A stretch of 64,000 bases of DNA from Phocoena phocoena. Its lineage: Eukaryota > Chordata > Mammalia > Artiodactyla > Phocoenidae. The stretch covers positions 49,600,759 through 49,664,758 of the forward strand of contig NC_089232.1 in NCBI RefSeq assembly GCF_963924675.1, read 5' to 3'. Below are positions 45,701 to 56,639 of the stretch, piece by piece (positions within the stretch are counted from its first letter, which is position 1; each line of letters starts with the position of its first letter). The translations under genes were made by a program, and so were the position numbers. A model generated the notes under the pieces. The model had not been told where the DNA came from. It was given only the letters and a program-made list of their open reading frames with translations, and did no database searches.

Positions 45701-46324
45701 ACACATATATGTGGAACCAAAAGAAAAAAAAATGGTTCTGAAGAACCTAGGGGCAGGACAGATATAAAGATGCAGACGTAGAGAATGGACTTGAGGACAC
45801 AGGGAGTGAGAAGGGTAAGCTGGGATGAAGTGAGAGAGTGGCATGGACATATATACACCACCAAATGTAAAATAGATAGCTAGTGGGAAGGAGCCACATA
45901 GCACAGGAAGATCAGCTCGGTGCTTTGTGACCACCTAGAGGGGTGGGATAGGGAGGGTGGGAGGAATAGGCAAGAGGGAGGAGATGTGGGGATATATTTT
46001 TATGTATAGCTGATTCACTTTGTTATAAAGCAGAAACTAACACACCATTGTAAAGCAATTATACTCAAAGATGTTAAAAAAAAAAAGACACCACGTGTCT
46101 TATACATCAGCAAACACGGTGGTTTTCAAAAAAAAATCTCACCACGCATAAATAATTACTATTAATAATTATAAATACAACTCTGTTTTTATCTATAGCA
46201 GAGTGGAATCGGGGTGCTCGCATTTGCCTCTTGTACTAACTAGGTGCTAGACCTCAGCGAAATGACTTCTTTACTCTCTATTTCAATTTCCACATGGGAT
46301 AAGTGTTGTTTGATAAAAAGCCAT

Positions 46325-46535
46325 ATTCTCTGTGAGGTCTTTCCTGGTCACTCCACCTAAATTTCAATTGTCACCCTCCTGCCAACATTGCATATGCTTT
46401 ATTTTTTTCTCTTTGCCCTCTGATATGCTATTTTCCTGTATTATTCTTGTTTATAGTCTGTCTCCCCCACTAGAATGTAAGCTCCATGACAACAAAGATA
46501 TTTGGTCATAAATACTCAGTACATAGAGGGCTCTC
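46325..46535 (+). repeat. L2 LINE 3' end
   Basis: 'tctgtgaggtctttcctggtcactccacc', 'agtctgtctcccccactagaatgtaagctccatgacaacaaagat', 'catagaggg' are the L2 tail boxes in order. Confidence 0.85.
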
Positions 46536-46885
46536 TCTAAATGTTTATAATAAAATGTATATTATTACCAGAGAAGCGCTTGTAATTGGACTTGGCAACA
46601 CATTGAATACAGGAGCTGTTGTACTAGGCTTTTTGAACTCAAATCAAGCATATTTCCCTGACCCTCTTTATATTTTTACATCATCTTTTGTAATATATGC
46701 ATAACATTCCACTATAGATGTCCCTTAAAGTTGCACTGCCATTTCCTATATCTTTGCTATCTGGATTATCTTCTTATTGTGGACCATACTCCAATAAATA
46801 TCATTGCACGTATAATTTTGCATTCTTCTCACTCTTTTTACTGTATTTTTAAAAGAAGAATTCTTGGGTAAAAGGATATGAACAG

Positions 46886-47094
46886 GGCTTCCCTGGTGGC
46901 GCAGTGGTTGAGGGTCCGCCTGACGATGCAGGGGACACGGGATCGTGCCCTGGTCTGGGAGGATCCCACATGCCGCGGAGCAACTGGGCCCGTGAGCCAT
47001 GGCCGCTGGGCCTGTGCATCCGGAGCCTGTGCTCCGCAACGGGAGAGGCCACAACAGTGAGAGGCCCGTGTACCGCAAACAAAAACAAACAAAA
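46886..47094 (+). mobile_element. CHR-2-type SINE with 16-bp TSD
   Basis: Starts ggcttccctggtggcgcagtgg (A box tggcgcagtgg), ends 'gaggcccgtgtaccgca' plus an A-rich tail (acaaaaacaaac...). The perfect TSD aaaaggatatgaacag is at 46870-46885 and 47095-47110. It lies within the antisense L1M. Confidence 0.97.
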
Positions 47095-47204
47095 AAAAGG
47101 ATATGAACAGTTTAACAACTTTTGCAATTGAATTGGTTTTTGCCAAATTGTCTTCCAGAAAGTCATTATCAATTTATATCCTTCTTAAACAGAGATAACC
47201 TCAC

Positions 47205-47440
47205 AGTGATGAATAAGACTATGGGCCTCTGAGGTAGACTCCAGGTTGAAATCTTAGCTTAATAACCTCTGGTAATTGGCAACTTACAGAACCCCTCTAG
47301 GTCTTAATTTCCACATCTAAAAAATAGGTAAAATAATGCTATCTATTTCATACAGCTGTTCTGAAGATTAAATGTGAAAATTTACATAAAAATATAAAAT
47401 GGGATCTGATACATATAATATGTATTAAATAAAATTTAAC
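47205..47440 (+). repeat. MIR SINE nested in old L1
   Basis: 'gggcctctgaggtagactccaggttgaaatcttag', 'cccctctaggtcttaatttccacatctaaaaaataggtaaaataatgctatctatttcatacagctgttctgaagattaaatg' follows MIR order. L1 antisense text continues on both sides. Confidence 0.75.
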
Positions 47441-48010
47441 CATTGTTATTTCAGTGTATGGGATTATCTTTCCCCCAGATCCTTATCAACACTGGGTATT
47501 TTTCTTTCACGAGCTCAGTGTTTTGTTTTTATTGTTAGTTATATTAGATTCACTTCATCACTAGTGATGACACACATTCTTATGGTTATTATTTCATTTT
47601 TTTCCATTGGGATTGTCTCTTACTGACCTATAAGATTTCCTTAAGGAAATTAATCCTTTACCTGTCAAATGTATTATAAATGCTTTTCCAGACTGTGATT
47701 TGCCTTTTAATTTGGGGTTATTGATTTATTCACTTTACCAAATTTAAAAATTTTATGTTATCAAATCTATCAATATTTTCCCTTATGAGCTTTGTTTTGG
47801 GGACTATGCCTCAGCAATTCTCCTTTACCAAGTAAAATTATTCACTTATTTCTTCTAGTTCTCTCAGGCTTCTGTTATTTATGCTTAAAATTTCAGTCCA
47901 TCTGGCATTTATTTTGGTTTAAGCTATGCAGTAAGCATCTAGATTTTTTCACATGCTAATTCAATTGATTGTGTCGATGGCGCATAGCTTCTATTCTTTG
48001 TTTTTTACTG

Positions 48011-49304
48011 ATGAGCTAAAACAGAACCAAAAGTACCAGGAAGCAAAGGTTAACCAGATTAACTAAATCCAGATCATTAAGTCAATATTATGCAAGAAGC
48101 TAATTAATAGACTCTGAGCTTACTTCACTAGACTTATTAATAAAGTTTAATAAAGTGAATGGGCTTTGTAACAACTATTCTGATTGTGTTTCCTTTTTTG
48201 CTTCTGCCAAGCCTGCTCTTTGGGCTGAGGTTGCTATAAGAATACCACAGGCACTATAAGCATTACCTCTGCAAAAGTGGGCATTGAAACTCCACGTAGG
48301 AATGCTGGTCTCTCTGGAGAAAGCTGCAGAGAGAATTAGTAAATCTACATGAGACTACGCTGTAGACATATTCAAAGCAGAGTACTTCGAAAATTCAATT
48401 TTACCTCCCTAAGTCTCTCTTGTTATCTCAAGTAGTATAGGATGAACATTGCCCTATAATTATTGGAAATCAAAATTTGATGTTTCAAAATATAATTGAT
48501 CTTAATTATTTTTTCTTCCAGCCTATAAAATCAAATCTTCCCAAAGATCCCTCCAAACTTATTGGTATTAACAATTCAACTAAAATAAATCAAGAAGACC
48601 TATTTAAAGCCTCTTTCAGGTTCTGTGGCTTAGTAAGCATCAGCTTTTTTCGTATGACTAGGATCTTAAGGGAACAGGACTGCAAAGTAGAATTTGATCA
48701 TTGAAAGCTGTGATTGCATTGATCTAAATGGCCTCCCGTCCATTCCTCAACCCCCGGGACTCTGAATCAGACTCTTGAATGTCTTCTGTTAGCTCATAAA
48801 AGGAAAGCTTGATGACCAGCTGGTCTTGGAGGCAAAGGTTCAGGGCCCTCTTTTCTGAGCCCTCTCTAGAGATTCTGCTTTTGTTTGACCTCATCCCTCT
48901 GATTTTGAACTCGATTCTCTAACTCGACTTTGACACCTGATTCTGGCCCTTATTAAATTTGGTCTTTTTATTTTCATCTGTTCTTTTGTACTTGAAGTAT
49001 TCTCACCTTTTTCAGGTGAAACTTGTTTGTCTAGGGTCCCTGTCATCTTTCAGGAAGATTCAGATGTTTATAAATTACATGACTTACTGTTTGGTATGGG
49101 TATTAAACGTATGATGCCCTTTTGGTGAGAAACTTTGCCATACCTGCTTACGTATGTAGGAGCTATAAACAAGGTTTATAAATCGTACTTTAATTAACAA
49201 AGCCGCCTCTCTTTTCATCATCTTTATTCTCTCCTCTACACTTTTATTCAGTATGTTCCCCTCTCCTGAAATAGCCAAACTTTTTCCTATTTTCTATTTT
49301 CAAA
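48011..49304. other. No gene or recognised repeat
   Basis: Unassigned. Frames such as 48477-48704 (75 codons) have no recognisable motif. Confidence 0.45.
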
Positions 49305-49590
49305 TCCTAACAATCTTTCAGTCCCTACTCAAATCCTATCTCCTCCATGAAGCCTCTTTAAACTGCTCTGTTCTTTTTTTTTTCTTTTCTAGGACCTCAA
49401 CTTTTACTGACCTTTAAATTTGTACTGAACCATTTATAAGTACATATCTTCTTGTCCAGTGGCATAATATCTGGCTCTTGTTTCTTCAGCTAGATTATGA
49501 GCCCCTTAAGAAAAGAGACTGGAGTGTTCTAATTCCCACAATGGTCAGCATAGTGTTAAGTGCCCTGTAAGTGCTCATAGGTGTCAACTG
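49305..49590 (+). repeat. L2-type LINE 3' portion
   Basis: 'tccctactcaaatcctatctcctccatgaagcctctttaaactgc' followed by 'cagctagattatgagccccttaagaaaagagactgg' and 'agtgccctgtaagtgctcatagg' follows the L2 tail order, with a T-run inserted at about 49374. Confidence 0.7.
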
Positions 49591-49844
49591 GTGGTCCAGC
49601 AGCTCCATTCCCACTGCACTGTAGCCTAATGGGAAGATGGAGTTTGTCTCTTCTCATTAGAATTAGCTCTAGGAGGTAATATTGCCCATGTGCTCATTTT
49701 GTGGCTGTTTTCTGTTCATCTTCCTTAAAACTCATACTTTTAAAAAACTTTTCCTCCAGCCTTCCTTACAATTTTATAGATGACTGTAGTTGACAGACAT
49801 CTATTTATTTTTACTAGAAAATATTTACTAGTTAGATTTTAATA

Positions 49845-50095
49845 TAAGGCCTTAAACTCATCATTTTGTAAATTGCCAAGTATTTTAACAATCAATCCTG
49901 AAAATTAGATAAGGGAAACATATTTTTTATCCTCAATATGTTGATGAGAAAATGGAGATATTAAATTTCCAAGTGGCTTCTCCAAGTTTATATATTTAGC
50001 AAGTAGCCTAAGTGAGACTAAAATGAAGTTCACCTGGCCTAGAGTAAGTGGTCTCCAGAATCAGACCAGTACCCATTCTACTAAGCTCCAGTGCC
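49845..50095 (-). repeat. MIR SINE, antisense, diverged
   Basis: 'gttgatgagaaaatggagatattaaatttccaagtggcttctccaagtttatat', 'ctggcctagagtaagtggtctccagaatcagacc' fits reverse-complement MIR. Confidence 0.6.
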
Positions 50096-51639
50096 CGTCA
50101 ATCACCATAAGGCCAAATTCCACTTAAAATCCACTCCACTTGAAAATGTATATAAAATTTAAACAGTAGCAATGTCTCAAATCTTATTAACCATTACTCT
50201 ATCGTGTTTTACTGAAAGAGAATTCTAGAGTTCAAGGGTATGATTTGTTCATCTATTTTGCCCCCTATTCTTTCTCTCTCAGAACCAACTATTCCCTTAA
50301 TTGAGTCAGTCTTTAAACTAGAAAATACTTTCATTTTTCTGTCAGAGATATTTCAGTTCCTTTTTAGTGAATTGGCCATGAGGACTGTGTCTGAAATTAG
50401 CTAGGGAGATACAGTGGCAACTGTACTATGGCTACTTGCAAAATGCAATTAAGCCCTGGGATGGTGGCCAAGAGCCCTGACAGGCAAAGACCTGAAACCA
50501 GGGGAGGGATTACATTGGAACCACATTAGTACCATCTAATTGCTGTTTTAACTTTCTCCTTTCAGCCATACTGGTTGTCCTGGTAGGGACTTGATGCTTC
50601 CAACACAAGAGCAAGAGCCAAAGTGAATTTATCATCAGATTGAATTTGATTTGTTTGAATTAGTCTGAGATCTGGCCATGAGAAATCGTTCCCTTTACAC
50701 CTCTGATGTTGTTCCAGATGTTCCAGCTGCGTGTAGGTTGTCATGCTGCTGATTCAGCCCTGGCCCTGGCCCTGGGAAATGATAGCTGATCAACCTTTGG
50801 ATGTCCATTCTCAAGTCAACCGTTAACAGATTTGCATGCATTCCAGAGATGGAAGCATTAGGGAAAAAAATACTTAGATATCATAGTGAGAGAGAAATGA
50901 GCATTTAAATTCCTTTTGGTGGTAAAGGAGATTTAAAATAGATATAAACAGTGTATAAAATGCAGTGGTTATTTGTAGGAAGAAAATCCCCTTTTTCCCA
51001 AATATCTTCTCTACTTTTACCTGCAATTCTGTATTAGTTACAGTAGAATGTATCATTCACTTCAGACTCTTTTAAAAGCAAGTTTCCTTAAAATGGGGAG
51101 CATGTCTGCTCTAACACGTCCATGTGAATGAGCAGGAGAACCGGTGTCAGCTTGGATGAGGTAAATAGACAAAGAAGAAATTGTACCAGCTGAGGCAAAT
51201 CTTATGCTGTAGCTTCACATTTTTTTCCAGAGTGGAAAGCATTAATATGTAGCATCTTGAGACTCCAATACATCTTGTGAAGCCAACATTACTCAAAAGG
51301 TGTTGTCTTAACTGAGTTCACCAAATTATGTACACCAAGATCTTAAATGCAATAAACAGATACCCAACTCAAAGAATACATCCTTAGTTGAAATTAACGA
51401 TGTTAAAATTCTCTCAGTAAAGAGATTTATTTCCTTCAGGTAACTCTGCAAATGCCTGCTATCTATTTCTCTTACTATTTGTATATCTATTAGCAAAAGG
51501 CTAGAGTTACATCTATATCTTTGTTCTGAGGGCTTGATCTAATAGCCTCAAAAATTTTAGCATTTAGTTATATAAGATAAATAAGTTCTGGATATCTATT
51601 ATATAGCATAACACCTATATCTAACAATACTGTACTGTA
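50096..51639. other. No gene or recognised repeat
   Basis: About 1.5 kb unassigned. Only 60-codon frames are present. Confidence 0.45.
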
Positions 51640-51720
51640 TACATAAAATATACATATATATGCTATATATATGTATATAAAATATACATATATATAGCAT
51701 ATATACATAAAATATGCTAA
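51640..51720. repeat. AT-rich inverted repeats (alternating TA)
   Basis: Segments such as 'catatatatgctatatatatg' and 'acatatatatagcatatatac' are near-palindromes around a GC dinucleotide. Together they form an about 80-bp self-complementary AT tract with 'aaaatatacatatatat' repeated. Confidence 0.8.
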
Positions 51721-51851
51721 GAAGGTAGATCTTATGTTAACTGTTATAATAATAATAACAATAACAATAGAGATGGGAGGAAATTTGGGGAGGTGATAAA
51801 TATGTTCATGGCCTTGATGGTGGTGATGGTGATGGTTTCATGGGTGTATCT

Positions 51852-52071
51852 CAGGGGTCCCCAACCCCAGGCCACAAACCGCTACTGGTCTGCAGCCTGT
51901 TAGGAGCCAGGCCGCACAGCAGGAGGTGAGCGGCGGGCTATCAAAGCTTCATCTGCCACTCCCCATTGCTCGCATTACCATCTGAACCGTCCCCAACCGC
52001 TCCCCCCCCCACGCAGAAAAATTGTCTCCCACGAAACCCGTCCCTGGTGCCAAAAAGGTTGGGGACCACTG
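51852..52071 (+). mobile_element. hAT-type miniature DNA transposon, 220 bp, perfect 8-bp TSD
   Basis: Terminal inverted repeats caggggtccccaacc (51852) and ggttggggaccactg (ending 52071) match at all but one of 15 positions. A perfect 8-bp duplication, gtgtatct, flanks it (51844-51851 and 52072-52079), the hallmark of hAT transposition. The interior is GC-rich ('gccgcacagcaggaggtgagcggcgggc') with no ORF, so it is non-autonomous. Confidence 0.95.
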
Positions 52072-52079
52072 GTGTATCT

Positions 52080-53224
52080 TATTCCAAAATTCATCAAGTT
52101 GTATACATTAAATATGTACAGCTTTTTATATCTCAATCATACCTCAATAAAGTGTTTTTTTAAAAACTCAGCATTCTGCATTTTGCCCATGCTAAAGAAT
52201 TTTGCCTCTGCTGCAGAATCAGGAGGGGAAGAGTAACGTCAAGTTTAGAGTCCAGTTTTCAAAGGTATTATTCACATGGAAATATAGATACCAGGATACA
52301 TATAGTATAACAACCTGAAACATTTTCTACGACAGCAACAGCTGTTGCCCTCTTTAACCATTTAACTTCTAAGTCACTTGAGCAACGGGAACAGAAATGG
52401 AGATGAAAGAAAAAGCACTGCCTATACTCCTCCATCACCTCCAGCCTTTCCTGTATCAAGCACCCACACCATGGGCCACCACCATAGACCCTGATGTTGT
52501 CTTAAATAGGGCAAAGGAACCAAGAGGAGAAAAATGGAAAGTAGGGCCCTATTTAGAAGTGAAGCATGGAAGGAGATCCAGTGCTACACTGACACGCCGC
52601 TCTCAGCTGCTGGCCTTCAGCAGTCTATTCTGTTCTTTCCCAGCTGACACCCCTTTTCTCTCCACTGCCTTTAAAAACAACCCTCAATTTCAGAATGAAA
52701 AGGGGAACCAGACTGAGGTTCAAGCAATCACAGATTTAGTTCCAACCCTTCAACTCATTTGCAATGAAAACTTAGACAAGTAGGTCAGGTACTTGGATGT
52801 CATCTCTCCATCACCTAGAAAACAGGTGTGGTCATCTCCACGGCAGGGCCTCTAGGCAGACACTGCCCTGCTATCTGACCATGTCTCCACTCGTAGCTCT
52901 CCAACAGGATCGAAGAGTTTCACAAAGATGATGTTTGATCATCATATGTTTATCCTCAGTGAGGACTTACTGAGAAGTCTCTGTGGGAATTTTTCCTAGG
53001 TTGGTGTTCTATGTTGGTACAATGAGAAACTGTTTACCTTTTGAATTTTGAAAAATGCAGGTAGCAATGCCTGAAATCTCACCATTAGAGCTTTTTTCCT
53101 TTGGATTAACCATTTCTCTGTTTTTCCTTAAAATAAAAAAACCCGACAATATGGATCAGAACAATCAGTCCTCAACTCTTTCTCCCCAGCCCTTGAGACC
53201 TGAATGTCCTGTACATCACCGTCA
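52080..53224. other. No gene or recognised repeat
   Basis: Unassigned. The 128-codon plus-strand frame at 52397-52783 is among the longest non-repeat frames in the window. It shows no recognisable motif, is Pro/Leu/Thr-rich without codon bias, and is probably fortuitous. Confidence 0.4.
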
Positions 53225-53695
53225 CTGTGGCAGGGTGAATAATGCCCACTCCCCCACACACCAAAAATGTTCATGCCCTAATCCCAAGAACACAAATATG
53301 TTACCTTATCTGTCTAAAGAGGCTTTCCAGATGTGATTAAGTGGAAGATCTTGAAATGGAAAGATTACTCTGGATTACCCAGAGGGACCCAATGTAATCA
53401 AATGGGTCCTTTTAAGAGAGAGGTATAAGGGTCGAAGAAAAAAGTTTGAAAAATACAACACTGCTGACTTTGAAGTTGTAGGATAGAATCATAAGCCAAG
53501 CAATGCAGGCAGCCTATAAAAACTAGACAAGGAAACATATTCTTCGCTAGAGACTCTAGAAAAAAACACAGCCCTGCCGAAACCTTGATTTTAGGACTTG
53601 TGATGTCCAGAACCATAAGATTCTAAATTTGTGTTATTTTAAGCCACTAAATCTGTGGTAATTAGTTACAGCAGCAAGAGGAAACTAATATAGCC
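53225..53695 (+). mobile_element. MaLR LTR (MLT1-type), solo
   Basis: Complete box order: 'gtgaataatgcccactccccc...aaaaatgttcatgccctaatccc', 'gatgtgattaagtggaagatcttgaaatgg', 'tggattacccagagggacccaatgtaatcaaatgggtccttttaagagagag', 'acacagccctgccgaaaccttgattttagga', 'ttgtgttattttaagccactaaatctgtgg...aaactaatatag'. Solo LTR. Confidence 0.93.
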
Positions 53696-53864
53696 ATCCA
53701 ATTTATACTCTTTTATATGGATCTGTGTTGTGTTGGTCACTCCATGCCATTATTTCTAATTAGGATGACTTCATTAATACTATTCACAGTCGCACATTAT
53801 CCCATAACCAGCCATGGCTGGTCAGGTGGGTGGTACTTCTAAAGTGGGAGATTATGACAAGGTA

Positions 53865-54105
53865 AAAACCCTGGCTCCGGGGCCAGAACAACCTGGGTTT
53901 GAATCCTTTCTGTAAAATATTATAGCCCTGTGACCTTGAACAAGTATGGTATCACTCTGAAGCTAGCTTCTCTTCTGTGATAACGTTATACTAATTTCAT
54001 AAGGTCAATGAGAGTATTAAATAAGATAATTTACATAAAAGAACTTAACAGAAGTCCTGGTACATGGTAGGCACTCAACAAATGATGGCTATGTTTGTTA
54101 TAAGA
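53865..54105 (+). repeat. MIR SINE, nearly complete
   Basis: 'ggctccggggccagaacaacctgggtttgaatcc', 'cctgtgaccttgaacaagt', 'ggtcaatgagagtattaaataagataat', 'cctggtacatggtaggcactcaacaaatg'. The central core is diverged, the ends are clear. Confidence 0.85.
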
Positions 54106-54237
54106 AGGGACAATTCACTGAATTTAGAGTGTTTAGCAAAGACTTGATAGAGGGAGTACCACCCAAGCTGGGCTTTGAGGATGTAGGTAGAAATGGATAG
54201 ATCCTTTCAGAAGTGAAGGTATCACGTTGGGGATTAC

Positions 54238-54425
54238 AAACTTTGGGGTAGAGACTTGGATTTGCCACTTATTAGCCATGTCATTTTAGGCAAGTTACTT
54301 CAGTTCTCTGACCCCAAACTTCTTCAGCTAAAATTTGAACAACAATACCCACCTCGTAGGATCATTGTAAGAATTAAATAGGATTATGTATGTGAAGCCT
54401 TAGGAAAAGCTCAGCTTGGAATGCC
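54238..54425 (+). repeat. MIR SINE, 5'-truncated
   Basis: 'cttggatttgccacttattagccatgtcattttaggcaagttacttcagttctctga', 'ccacctcgtaggatcattgtaagaattaaataggattatg'. It lies in the same orientation as the MIR 130 bp upstream. Confidence 0.85.
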
Positions 54426-54894
54426 ATCAGTGGGGTTAGGAGGATGACAGGGGCAAATTTGCAGGGCATGTTTTTGAAACAGATAAACTGGTAGAGTTTA
54501 TCTACCAGCCTCTAGTGGAAACAGTGGACTGAAGGAGAAGAGCTGAGAAACCCAGATGGTAGACTGAAACCAGATTGTAAGGAGTCCTGCATTCCTGACT
54601 AAGATTTCCTGGACCAAAGGACCGAGAGTGATTTTTTATAAGAGAATCTAGCAAACATAAGCCACAGAGGGTACTATGTAACACTATAAATTTCTGTCAG
54701 TTTGCCCATAATGCAAATGACAGAGGAGCTTATAGAGAGGCATTTAGTGTTTTCAAAGTTTCTTAGCATGAACGACATGTATTTTCTCAGCATTTATTAC
54801 AATGTATTCCATCATAAAAAGTGAGATAATAATGTAGAATCCCAATATGTAAATCACAGAATGGTTTTAAAATATGAATTTATATTATACTTCA
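54426..54894. other. No gene or recognised repeat
   Basis: Unassigned sequence. Confidence 0.4.
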
Positions 54895-55030
54895 AATGTA
54901 AACATTCATTAAGCAGATATGTACTAAGCACCTATCATTTAAACAGCTAGAGAAAAAGCAATGAGCAAAGGACTCAATCACTATGTTTAAAAAGTCTAGT
55001 CTCATGGAAGAGATAGAGATGAATTAAATA
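54895..55030 (-). repeat. L2 LINE 3' end, antisense
   Basis: 'cattcattaagcagatatgtactaagcacctatcatttaaacagc...gcaatgagcaaaggactcaatcactatg...agtctagtctcatggaag' is reversed L2 tail order. Confidence 0.65.
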
Positions 55031-55149
55031 ATTATACATGTATGTAATATTTCATATGATATATAATCCCATAATAAATATGCATATTTATACATGTTAC
55101 AAAAGAAAGTATAAAAGTCTGAAACATTCTGAAACAGGGCCTGAAACAG

Positions 55150-55498
55150 TCTGTTATGGACTGAATTGTGTCCCCCAAAATTTCTATGTTGAAAACTTAA
55201 TCCCTAATGTGATGATATTTGGAGGTGAGGCCCATGGGAGATAATTAGATGAGGTCATGAATGGGAACCCTACTGACGGGATTAGGGTCCTTATAAGAAA
55301 AGATACCCTAGAGATTGCTCTCTTTCTCTACTATGTGCAGCTATCTGCAAGCTAGGGAGAGAGGCCTCACCAGAAACCTGATGCAGGCGCGCTGATCTTG
55401 GACTTCCAGCATCCAAGACTGTGAAAAAATAAATGTCTGTTGTTTAATCCACCCAGTCTATGGTATTTTGTTATAGCAATCCACGCCAACTAATAACA
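55150..55498 (+). mobile_element. MaLR LTR (MLT1/MST-type), solo, well preserved
   Basis: Starts tgttatggactgaattgtgtccccc. Then 'atgttgaaaacttaatccctaatgtgatg', 'ggaggtgaggcccatgggag', 'ggattagggtccttataagaaaagatacc', 'gatcttggacttccagcatccaagactgtg', AATAAA in 'aaaaaataaatgtctgttgtttaatccacccagtctatggtattttgttatagcaatcc'. All LTR boxes and the poly(A) signal are present. Confidence 0.95.
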
Positions 55499-55960
55499 GC
55501 CTAGGGAGTTTGTATCCTTGTCATCCATTCCTCTCTCCCTCCCTGGGTAGATACTTATGAGGTAGGGCAGGATTTGCTCCACTCACAGGCTCTGGAATTG
55601 AACCCTGATTATTGTAAGTCAGGTGAAGGTCAACTCTCCTCCAGCCTGTAGCAAATGCCTCCTTCTCTCACTGACTCCACCCTCCCTTGGCAATCAACTT
55701 TCCATCACTAAGTTGTTTTCATGTTCATGTTGTTAATAGTGAACATGATACAATCTCCTTAATCACACAAGAACCATTTCTTCTCCTGCTCTGTACAGAG
55801 TATGGACTGTAGTCATTATCTATCTTTTGACTTGACTAGGATGACTGAGAATGTGAGAAGCCTCTTATTTGAGCTGAAATGAGGGAGAGTAAGTGTGGCA
55901 TGAGATAACAAATATTGCTTAGAAGAATCAAGGAGGACTAGGAAAATAATAATTATAATA
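55499..55960. other. No gene seen
   Basis: Unassigned sequence leading into the polypurine tract. Confidence 0.4.
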
Positions 55961-56405
55961 GGAGGAGGAGGAAGAAGGGGAAGAAGAAGAAGAAGAAGGA
56001 GGAGGAGGAGGAGGAGGAGGAGGAGAAGGAGAAGAGGAAGAAGACGAAGAAGAAGAAGGAAAAGAAGGAGAAGAAGAAGAAGAAGGAGGAGAAGGAGAAG
56101 AAGGAGAAGAAGGAGGAGAAGGAGAAGGAGAAAGAGAAGGAGGAGAAGGAGGAGAAGGAGAAGAAGAAGGAGAAGAAGGAGGAGAAGGAGAAGGAGAAGG
56201 AGAAGGAGAAAGAGAAGGAGGAGAAGGAGAAGGAGAAGAAGAAGGAGAAGAAGGAGAAGAAGAAGACGAAGAAGATGAAGGATAAGGGGGGGAAGAAGAA
56301 GAAGAAGAAGAAGAAGAAGGAGAGGAGGAGGGAGCAAAGTGGAGGAGGGGGAGGAGGAGAGAGGAGGGAGAGGAGGAAGAGGGAGGGAGAGGAGGGGGAG
56401 GAGAA
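55961..56405 (+). repeat. 445-bp polypurine (GAA/GGA/GAAG) tract
   Basis: Only six pyrimidines interrupt about 445 nt of A/G on the plus strand (near 56045, 56267, 56276, 56283, 56335 and 56340). The longest uninterrupted purine run is about 56046-56266, roughly 221 nt. Units are GAA, GGA and GGAGAA mixtures. The block around 'ggagaaagagaaggaggag' appears twice about 78 bp apart, hinting at higher-order duplication. The poly-Leu and poly-Ser frames on the minus strand (up to 232 codons) are by-products of the tract. Confidence 0.98.
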
Positions 56406-56639
56406 TAGGAGAAGAGGCTATTGAACATCTAGGAAAAACGACCCCACTGTGGGTTAAACTGGACACTTGGCTTTGAAAATTTATTGAGTCAGTGATTCCC
56501 CAGAGAAAAGCCAATTGTCACTATTGAGTTGATTCAATATCTCAAAGAAGAGCAAGTGCTTCAGACAAATGAAAGGCAAAATTACTGACTCTATTTTTAT
56601 GACCTGCCAGTTTTGCAAAGTGAAAAGCTTGTGATGTCC
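56406..56639. other. No gene seen
   Basis: Short unassigned interval between the polypurine tract and an L2 relic. Confidence 0.4.

Larger units (their letters stand above)
38698..46082 (+). mobile_element. Near full-length L1 LINE retrotransposon, defective
   Basis: About 7.4 kb, with TSD aaaagacacc(a/t→a/c)tg-type copies at 38683-38697 and 46083-46097 (15 bp, one mismatch). Layout: long GC-rich 5' UTR (about 38698-40992, split by a CHR-2 SINE), ORF1 remnant, ORF2 remnant, 3' UTR (about 45700-46070; 'gttataaagcagaaactaacacaccattgtaaagc'), then an A-run. The TSD and intact 5' end show normal target-primed insertion of an essentially full-length RNA. ORF1 and ORF2 now carry stops and frameshifts, so the copy cannot make the retrotransposition machinery. 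Confidence 0.97.
46555..48010 (-). mobile_element. Old L1 (L1M-type) ORF2-region relic, antisense
   Basis: Antisense L1 text: 'tccactatagatgtccc', 'ttcttgggtaaaaggatatgaac', 'ttgccaaattgtcttccagaaag', 'ccttatcaacactgggtattttt', 'tcctttacctgtcaaatgtattataaatgcttttcc', 'tttcagtccatctggcatttattttgg'. The stretch is collinear with L1 ORF2 3' half read backwards. It is interrupted by a CHR-2 SINE and a MIR, giving three generations of insertion. Confidence 0.75.

Noticed and set aside
52397..52783. 128-codon plus-strand frame as a gene
   Set aside because: No motif, no codon-bias shift against its flanks and no splice or retrocopy hallmarks; its length is within chance expectation for 64 kb.
55816..56514. 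Open frames of 232 and 166 codons on the minus strand (poly-Leu, poly-Ser/Pro)
   Set aside because: They are the reverse complement of the polypurine tract; CTT/CTC/TCC/TCT codons keep frames open by composition alone.
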